From: Pseudomonas chlororaphis
Lineage (GTDB): Bacteria; Pseudomonadota; Gammaproteobacteria; Pseudomonadales; Pseudomonadaceae
Assembly (NCBI GenBank): GCA_001023535.1
Contig: CP011020.1
Location: 1,995,733-2,059,732 of the forward strand
DNA length: 64,000 bases
Direction of reading: 5' to 3'
In this document: piece after piece, positions 56,917 to 64,000 of the stretch
How positions within the stretch are numbered: position 1 is the stretch's first letter
Layout: the number at the start of each line of letters is the position of its first letter
The notes under the pieces: generated by a model
What the model saw: the letters and a program-made list of their open reading frames with translations, nothing else
Told to the model about the DNA's origin: nothing
Databases searched by the model: none
Program-made: the position numbers and the translations under genes

Positions 56917-57216
56917 TTACTCAGCACTGCTGCTGAAATCGAGATCTTGGCCTGGCTGAAGGGAGATAACTGCCTTCTTCCAGTCATTACGCTTGCCCAG
57001 ACCGCGAGCAGTGCGCTTGCTCTTACCCAGAACATTCAGGGTAGTCACGCGCTCTACTTTCACGCTGAACAGGCTTTCGACGGCCTTCTTGATTTCCAGC
57101 TTGGTTGCGTCGGTAGCAACCTTGAAAACGAACTGGCCTTTCTTGTCTGCCAGAACCGTAGCCTTCTCGGAAACGTGCGGGCCAAGCAGAACTTTAAATA
57201 CGCGTTCCTGGTTCAT
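56917..57216 (-). CDS. rplW: 50S ribosomal protein L23
   Basis: A 99-residue protein at the tunnel exit and the docking site of trigger factor. [68 protein letters not shown] is typical. It overlaps rplD by 4 bp (ATGA), so the two are translationally coupled. Confidence 0.98.
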
Positions 57217-57815
57217 CCCAGCAGCTCCTCGAATTTCTTCACGGCCGACACGGTGATCAACACCTTGTCGTATGCGATCAGACTGACCGGATCGGAACCT
57301 TGGACGTCACGAACATCGACGTGCGGCAGGTTGCGAGCAGCCAGGTACAGGTTCTGATCAACAGCGTCAGACACGATCAGGACGTCAGTCAGGCCCATGC
57401 CGTTCAGCTTGTTCAGCAGATCTTTGGTTTTCGGTGCTTCAACAGCGAAGTCCTGAACCACGACCAGACGATCAGTACGCACCAGCTCAGCAAGGATGGA
57501 ACGCATTGCTGCGCGATACATCTTCTTGTTCAGCTTCTGGGAGTGATCCTGAGGACGAGCTGCGAAAGTGGTACCGCCGCCACGCCAGATTGGGCTACGG
57601 ATAGTACCGGCACGAGCACGGCCAGTGCCTTTCTGACGCCATGGGCGCTTGCCGCCACCGGAAACGTCGGAACGGGTCTTTTGCTGCTTGCTACCTTGAC
57701 GGCCGCCAGCCATGTAGGCCACGACTGCTTGGTGAACCAGCGTCTCGTTGAATTCGCCGCCAAATGTCAGTTCGGAAACTTCGATCGCTTGAGCGTCATT
57801 TACATTTAATTGCAT
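57213..57815 (-). CDS. rplD: 50S ribosomal protein L4
   Basis: A 200-residue protein of the exit tunnel that in E. coli also represses the S10 operon by attenuation. It shows [43 protein letters not shown] near 39-80, the tunnel extension. The leader in front of rpsJ here is short (about 60 bases), so an E. coli-like L4 attenuator is doubtful. It lies 12 bp after rplC. Confidence 0.98.
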
Positions 57816-57827
57816 GTCAGCTTCCCC

Positions 57828-58463
57828 TTAACCGCGAGCCTTGGCTGCTGGACGTACAACCAAGTTGCCGCCAGTAGCGCCAGGAACAGCGCCCTTGACC
57901 AACAACAGATTGCGTTCAGCGTCCACGCGCACTACTTCGAGGGACTGCACGGTCACGCGCTCGGCGCCCATATGACCGGACATTTTCTTGCCCTTGAATA
58001 CACGACCAGGAGTCTGGCACTGGCCGATAGAGCCTGGAACGCGGTGGGATACGGAGTTACCGTGGGTGTTATCTTGCCCGCGGAAGTTCCAACGCTTGAT
58101 CGTACCCTGGAAGCCTTTACCTTTGGACTGACCGGTTACATCAACCAGTTGACCAGCAGCGAAGATTTCAGCGTTGATCAGATCGCCGGCCTGGTACTCG
58201 CCTTCTTCAAGGCGGAATTCCATTACGGTACGACCAGCGGCAACGTTCGCCTTGGCGAAGTGGCCAGCTTGAGCAGCTGTTACACGCGAAGCACGACGCT
58301 CGCCGACAGTGACTTGCACTGCACGATAGCCATCGGTCTCTTCAGTTTTGAACTGGGTGACGCGATTCGGCTCGATCTCAATGACCGTGACCGGAATGGA
58401 GACACCTTCTTCGGTGAAAATACGGGTCATACCGCATTTACGACCGACTACACCAATAGTCAT
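57828..58463 (-). CDS. rplC: 50S ribosomal protein L3
   Basis: A 211-residue early assembly protein that reaches the peptidyl-transferase centre. From the ATG at 58463 it reads [20 protein letters not shown]. It has [61 protein letters not shown] near 124-184, including the Gln that PrmB methylates. It is 80 bp after rpsJ; the frame stays open to 58496. Confidence 0.98.
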   Translation of the reverse strand: MTIGVVGRKCGMTRIFTEEGVSIPVTVIEIEPNRVTQFKTEETDGYRAVQVTVGERRASRVTAAQAGHFAKANVAAGRTVMEFRLEEGEYQAGDLINAEIFAAGQLVDVTGQSKGKGFQGTIKRWNFRGQDNTHGNSVSHRVPGSIGQCQTPGRVFKGKKMSGHMGAERVTVQSLEVVRVDAERNLLLVKGAVPGATGGNLVVRPAAKARG

Positions 58464-58543
58464 GTTGTAAACCTCATGAGTGTACGGGGCTTTCACCCGC
58501 TATGGCCGCCCATTTCAGAGCGTTACACGACCAAGACCGAGTC

Positions 58544-58855
58544 TTAGCCGAGGCTGATCTGCACTTCCACACCGGCCGCAAGATCAAGCTTCATAAGTGC
58601 ATCAACGGTTTTATCCGTTGGCTGGACGATGTCCAGTACGCGCTTATGAGTACGGATCTCGTACTGGTCACGCGCGTCTTTGTTGACGTGCGGGGAGACC
58701 AGAACGGTGAACCGCTCTTTACGGGTAGGCAGTGGAATTGGACCACGCACTTGAGCACCAGTACGTTTCGCGGTTTCCACGATTTCCTGGGTGGATTGGT
58801 CGATCAGGCGATGGTCAAAAGCCTTCAACCTGATACGGATTTGCTGATTTTGCAT
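58544..58855 (-). CDS. rpsJ: 30S ribosomal protein S10 (NusE)
   Basis: A 103-residue protein of the small-subunit head; as NusE it pairs with NusB (9146-9646) on boxA for antitermination. It shows [67 protein letters not shown]. It is the first gene of the S10 operon. In other pseudomonads tufA and fusA stand directly upstream; here only one tuf with the tufB-type upstream region is found. Confidence 0.98.
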
Positions 58856-58917
58856 TGGATTTCAGACTCCGGCTGCTATTCCCACCGGGCGCAATACGCC
58901 CGTTAAAAGGAGGCGCA

Positions 58918-58946
58918 ATTCTATAGACGCCCCTGATAGGTGTCAA
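58918..58946 (-). promoter_or_regulatory. Sigma-70 promoter of the S10 operon
   Basis: On the minus strand TTGACA (58941-58946), 17 bp, TAGAAT (58918-58923): a near-consensus promoter. The region after the -10 box is G+C-rich (TGCGCCTCC), as in stringently controlled genes. The start of transcription should be near 58911, giving a leader of about 55 bases that contains a small hairpin (CGGGCG/CGCCCG, 58886-58902). Confidence 0.85.
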
Positions 58947-58952
58947 CCCAAT

Positions 58953-58982
58953 AAAAAAGCCCCCGCTAAGCGGGGGCTTTTT
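58953..58982 (-). terminator. tuf terminator
   Basis: Leftward hairpin GCCCCCGC-TTA-GCGGGGGC followed by TTTTTTATTGGG on the minus strand, with an A-run on the other side. It lies 31 bp after the tuf stop and just before the S10 promoter, so it separates the tuf transcript from the ribosomal operon. Confidence 0.93.
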
Positions 58983-59012
58983 CACTCATCGAGTCGACTC
59001 TATAAAAGAGAC

Positions 59013-60206
<1,194 letters not shown>

Positions 60207-60259
60207 CGAAATCACCCTTAGGAGAAGAAATTTAGCGAGTCACACAAGCCATTAAAACA

Positions 60260-60285
60260 AAGGCAGATATTTTCATATCTGCCTT
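60260..60285 (-). terminator. Hairpin between tRNA-Thr and tuf
   Basis: Stem AAGGCAGATAT / ATATCTGCCTT (11 bp, perfect) with a GAAA loop on the minus strand, followed by TGTTTTAATGG. It resembles an intrinsic terminator or attenuator lying between the tRNA genes and tuf, and could set the ratio of tRNA to tuf mRNA or mark a processing point. Confidence 0.65.
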
Positions 60286-60291
60286 GTTATA

Positions 60292-60367
60292 TGGAGCTCT
60301 TGAGCGGATTTGAACCGCTGACCTCACCCTTACCAAGGGTGTGCTCTACCAACTGAGCTACAAGAGC
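60292..60367 (-). tRNA. tRNA-Thr (GGT)
   Basis: A 76-base tRNA. The acceptor stem is GCTCTTG / CAAGAGC, with encoded TCCA tail. The anticodon stem-loop is CACCC-TTGGTAA-GGGTG, giving anticodon GGT, which reads ACC/ACU. The T arm contains GGTTCAAATCC. It is the last tRNA before tuf in the tRNA-Tyr-Gly-Thr-tuf transcription unit. Confidence 0.97.
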
Positions 60368-60393
60368 GAAACACTTTGCACGACCTGCAAGTT

Positions 60394-60467
<74 letters not shown>

Positions 60468-60492
60468 GGAGCCTGCAGCTCACGCTAGAAAC

Positions 60493-60577
<85 letters not shown>

Positions 60578-60590
60578 TAAGCGAGCCGGC

Positions 60591-60618
60591 ATTCTATATC
60601 ATGCCAGCCTTCTGTCAA
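60591..60618 (-). promoter_or_regulatory. Promoter of the tRNA-Tyr-Gly-Thr-tuf unit
   Basis: On the minus strand TTGACA (60613-60618), 16 bp, TAGAAT (60591-60596), followed by a G+C-rich discriminator (GCCGGC). The tRNA-Tyr gene starts 13 bp after the -10 box. The arrangement fits a strong, growth-rate-regulated stable RNA promoter. Confidence 0.8.
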
Positions 60619-60719
60619 GCATTTTCTCATTAAAAACCTGAGGTTAGCTGCGTTGACTACGCTTCGACGTGCCAACCGGTAAAGGTCTTCACTGCGAAGC
60701 GGGCGCCATTCTATGCAAA

Positions 60720-61175
60720 CTACCCAGCAGGTGCAACCCCCTCACAAGGCATTATTTTATGTTTTAACTCATTGAATTCTTTAGAAAGGTTTTGAACCAG
60801 GGTTTCATTCACCTTCGCACCGCTGTCTGGCGAAACCTGAACCCAGAAACCAGCATTCTCAGATGAGTTTTGCACGCCCAATGTCACGGGACGAGCTACG
60901 ACACCCGATGCCGCCAGGCGCTGCTCCAATTGCCTGGCCATTTCCGGACGCGCCAAACCACCCAGGTAGACGCACGAAGTTTTTTGCGCCTCAGCGCTTG
61001 TAGAGTCGCGCCGGGCAAGCGCATCTGCTGTTTCGCTCAAGAGATGAATATCTTGCTGGGAGCCACGATACAAACTCAGCGGAGTGACATCCTTGGCTCG
61101 GAGGGGCGCCTCTTGCTGGTGCCAAACGTAATAAAAGACATTCAAAACCAGCAATAACAGAAACAGCCAGCGCAT
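60720..61175 (-). CDS. SPOR-domain membrane protein
   Basis: A 151-residue protein from the ATG at 61175 (MRWLFLLLLVLNVFYYVWHQ). The N-terminal helix anchors it in the inner membrane. The periplasmic C-terminus (about 67-145) resembles SPOR peptidoglycan-binding domains: SCVYLGGLARPEMARQLEQRLAASGVVARPVTLGVQNSSENAGFWVQVSP. Such domains recognise denuded glycan strands at division sites; a division role is only inferred. It lies 7 bp after coaX in the birA-coaX-SPOR group. Frame open to 61331. Confidence 0.85.
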   Translation of the reverse strand: MRWLFLLLLVLNVFYYVWHQQEAPLRAKDVTPLSLYRGSQQDIHLLSETADALARRDSTSAEAQKTSCVYLGGLARPEMARQLEQRLAASGVVARPVTLGVQNSSENAGFWVQVSPDSGAKVNETLVQNLSKEFNELKHKIMPCEGVAPAG

Positions 61176-61182
61176 AGAAACC

Positions 61183-61932
61183 TCAAGATAAAGGACAGGC
61201 CATCGCCAGCCCGACAAAAACCAAGTCAGGCACCACTCTGGCACCAGGGACAACGCCGGAAACAAGATTGGCATCGCCTCCGGTGAGGAACACCACGAAG
61301 TCCTGCCCCCAATATTGCCGCGCGAGCTCAAGCTGAGTCAGGACGAAGCCCCTGAGCATCAGCAAACAACCACGCTCCACAGCCTCGACGGTCGTGCGAC
61401 CAGGAGCGAGGCTCTCGTGGGCCCGCTCAGCGGCAGTATCGTCGTAGCGAATTCGCCGAGTATGGGTGCGCAATTGGTTACGCATCAACGGCATACCAGG
61501 ACAGATAAACCCTCCGAGGTGCTCACCATCTGCCGCCACGAAATCGGCGGTGATCGCCGTACCGAAATCAAGCACCAGGCATGCACCTGCAGCAAGATGG
61601 TATCCGCCGAGAAGGGCTAGCCATCGATCCAGACCCAACCGTTCAAAGTCTTCATAGCCGTTTCGCACGCCCGCCATCTCGCGAGTAGGTATGGCACGAA
61701 CCACGGACACACCAAATGCGTTAACCAACATGGCAACCAGCGAATCAGTTTCTTCCGGCGTCCGAACACTCACCAGCCGACACTTCTTCAACTGGAATTT
61801 TTCGGCATCCTTCAAGCTCACCAACAGATCGCCATCAGAGCTGACAACACCTCCTTCAATAGGCGTTACTGCATCTGAGCGAAGTACACGCCACTTGATA
61901 AAACTATTGCCGCAATCGAGCTCAAGAATCAT
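61183..61932 (-). CDS. coaX: Type III pantothenate kinase
   Basis: First enzyme of coenzyme A synthesis, phosphorylating pantothenate; 249 residues. The phosphate-binding [14 protein letters not shown] is at the N-terminus, and [56 protein letters not shown] near 99-155 contains the conserved Asp and Gly-Gly residues. Type III enzymes are not feedback-inhibited by CoA and use a monovalent cation. The start overlaps the birA stop by 11 bp; a GTG one codon earlier (61935) is an alternative. Confidence 0.95.
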   Translation of the reverse strand: MILELDCGNSFIKWRVLRSDAVTPIEGGVVSSDGDLLVSLKDAEKFQLKKCRLVSVRTPEETDSLVAMLVNAFGVSVVRAIPTREMAGVRNGYEDFERLGLDRWLALLGGYHLAAGACLVLDFGTAITADFVAADGEHLGGFICPGMPLMRNQLRTHTRRIRYDDTAAERAHESLAPGRTTVEAVERGCLLMLRGFVLTQLELARQYWGQDFVVFLTGGDANLVSGVVPGARVVPDLVFVGLAMACPLS

Positions 61933-62878
61933 CACGCAACCTCAAGCTGAGCTCACCGCCGCTAAATGTTTTTTCCACACCATCCACCTTCAAACGCAGC
62001 GCACCTTGGTGATCGATCCCCATGACAACGCCGTCGATTCGATTGACTCCAGCGATTAGCGACACAGCCCGCCCCTGCCACAAGTGAAACCTCTCCCACT
62101 CCGATTGGATCGCAGCAAACCCCGCCTCATGATGAAGCGCCAGATATTGCTGAAGCTTCGCACCCAAGCGAGCCACAAGCTCATTGCGATCAAAATCTCG
62201 ACCCGACTCAAGACTCATGGATGTCCACTGCTGATCGACCTCGTCAGTCGAGCGCATATTCACGTTAATTCCTACACCCAGAACCACATGACAAACATCC
62301 GCCGGATCTCCCACCAACTCAAGCAGGATGCCAGCGATCTTCTTCTCACCCACCAGGACGTCGTTGGGCCATTTCAATGCCGCTTCCGCAATTCCCATGT
62401 CGCGCAGCGCATGCATGACAGCAAGCCCTACAACGAGGCTCAGCCCTTCTATCTGGCGCATGCCACCGTCAATGCGCAACACCAGGCTGTGATAGAGATT
62501 GTCTGCAAACGGACTGACCCACTTGCGACCGCGACGACCGCGCCCGGCTATCTGCCTCTCAGCCAGAACCAGGAACGGCGCCTGGACACCACGCTCGATG
62601 GAACGCAGCGCCTCGGCGTTGGTGGAGTCGATGGAATCGAATACATGAACAGGCCACTCACAGAGGCCATTTGCACAGATTTGCGCCACATCCAGAAGCA
62701 ACAGCGGCTTGGCCAACTGGTACCCCTTACCTCGGACCTTATGAACCGATAGACCCAAGTCTGCCTCCAAGTGCTGTAGTTGCTTCCAGACAGCACTACG
62801 ACTGATACCCAGCGCAGCACCCAGCGCCTGACCCGAATGAAAGCGACCGTCCTTGAGAAGTTTTAGCAACGTGAGCAT
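61922..62878 (-). CDS. birA: Biotin-protein ligase and biotin operon repressor
   Basis: A 318-residue bifunctional protein. The N-terminal winged helix (about 1-60: [39 protein letters not shown]) binds biotin operators. The ligase domain carries [17 protein letters not shown] near 104-120 (biotinyl-AMP loop), [18 protein letters not shown] near 180-197 and the C-terminal [17 protein letters not shown]. Start at 62878; the frame remains open to 62965. It is the first gene of the birA-coaX-SPOR group, just after the rRNA terminator. Confidence 0.95.
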   Translation of the reverse strand: MLTLLKLLKDGRFHSGQALGAALGISRSAVWKQLQHLEADLGLSVHKVRGKGYQLAKPLLLLDVAQICANGLCEWPVHVFDSIDSTNAEALRSIERGVQAPFLVLAERQIAGRGRRGRKWVSPFADNLYHSLVLRIDGGMRQIEGLSLVVGLAVMHALRDMGIAEAALKWPNDVLVGEKKIAGILLELVGDPADVCHVVLGVGINVNMRSTDEVDQQWTSMSLESGRDFDRNELVARLGAKLQQYLALHHEAGFAAIQSEWERFHLWQGRAVSLIAGVNRIDGVVMGIDHQGALRLKVDGVEKTFSGGELSLRLRDDS

Positions 62879-62965
62879 GCGGACTGCGCCCTGACAATGA
62901 GGCCCGCATGATAGCCATGCGCAAGACGGTTGCATAGAAACACAAAATGACTTTCCTACGGGCAA

Positions 62966-63000
62966 AACAAAACCCCAACTGCTTTCGCAATTGGGGTTTC
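62966..63000 (-). terminator. rRNA operon terminator
   Basis: Minus-strand hairpin AACCCCAATTGC-GAAA-GCAGTTGGGGTT followed by TTGTTTTGCCC. It lies 11 bp after the 5S rRNA and 88 bp before birA, so it ends the leftward rRNA operon. Confidence 0.9.
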
Positions 63001-63009
63001 GGAATTTAA

Positions 63010-63125
63010 TCTTGACGATGACCTACTCTCACATGGGGAAACCCCACACTACCATCGGCGATGCATCGTTTCACTGCTGAGTTCGGGATGGGATCAGGTG
63101 GTTCCAATGCTCTATGGTCGTCAAG
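63010..63125 (-). rRNA. rrf: 5S ribosomal RNA
   Basis: About 116 bases on the minus strand. The ends pair as CTTGACGA / TCGTCAAG. Internal sequences GAACCACCTGATCCC, CCCGAACTCAG and GGTAGTGTGGGG match the Pseudomonas 5S. It is separated from the 23S by about 137 bp of spacer with no tRNA in it. Confidence 0.96.
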
Positions 63126-63262
63126 AAATTCTTGAGCCAGCGCGCTTTTCAGCGTTCCAGCAAATCGGGTATGTGATCGGGTGTGAGCCGCAAACTTTCG
63201 GTTCGTTTCGTCTTCACCACACCGCAATCTGGCTTTCTAAGCGCAAATTGCTTGGGTGTTAT

Positions 63263-64000
<738 letters not shown>

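Overview
The window is a chromosomal segment of a fluorescent pseudomonad, most likely of the Pseudomonas fluorescens group. The evidence is high G+C content, gene order that follows the P. aeruginosa PA4043-PA4069 and PA4232-PA4280 neighbourhoods, and many REP palindromes of the GTGGGAGCGGGCTTGC type between genes. No prophage, IS element, CRISPR array or plasmid gene was seen. This placement rests on recalled gene order and protein similarity, not on a search.

Layout. (1) 1-8,200: the end of ispA, then dxs (isoprenoid supply), a BtuB-type B12 receptor, and a leftward ribA / small membrane protein / btuF group, then an orphan periplasmic binding protein. (2) 7,660-13,750: the leftward nrdR-ribD-ribC-ribBA-ribH-nusB-thiL-pgpA operon for riboflavin, thiamine, transcription antitermination and phospholipid synthesis. 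(3) 13,880-20,700: a lipoprotein, a methyltransferase, a thioredoxin-TPR chaperone, a zinc-type ABC operon (His-rich protein, ATPase, permease, DUF3299) and an OprG/OmpW porin with two ANR-like boxes. (4) 20,840-37,750: two sugar-nucleotide SDR proteins, the Lhr helicase, a YbiO-like MscS channel, a translationally coupled DUF72-ybhP-clsB-ybhN operon, a hydrolase/DUF3182 pair, and a GlxA-type regulator opposite a cysteine hydrolase. (5) 37,800-45,000: ssb, yajR, uvrA, a ferritin and catalase (DNA repair and oxidative stress). (6) 45,100-58,950: the alpha, spc and S10 ribosomal operons, all leftward, from rplQ back to rpsJ, including rpmJ and rpmD. (7) 59,000-64,000: tuf, tRNA-Thr, tRNA-Gly, tRNA-Tyr, a SPOR-domain gene, coaX, birA, 5S rRNA and the 3' end of 23S rRNA.

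The most striking point is the junction at tuf. The gene has the tRNA-Tyr/Gly/Thr cluster upstream (the usual tufB context) and rpsJ downstream (the usual tufA context). The block normally lying between the two tuf copies in pseudomonads (tRNA-Trp, secE, nusG, rplKAJL, rpoBC, rpsLG, fusA) is absent. This is what an assembly collapse, or real recombination, between two near-identical tuf genes would leave.

Other points of note are a ferritin lacking the haem-ligand Met52, a RibBA whose second domain has lost its zinc cysteines, an SDR protein lacking the catalytic Tyr/Lys, and several clear promoters, hairpins and operator candidates. No wholly new multi-gene system can be claimed from sequence alone. 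The least understood conserved units are the DUF72-ybhP-clsB-ybhN operon and the DUF3182/hydrolase pair.
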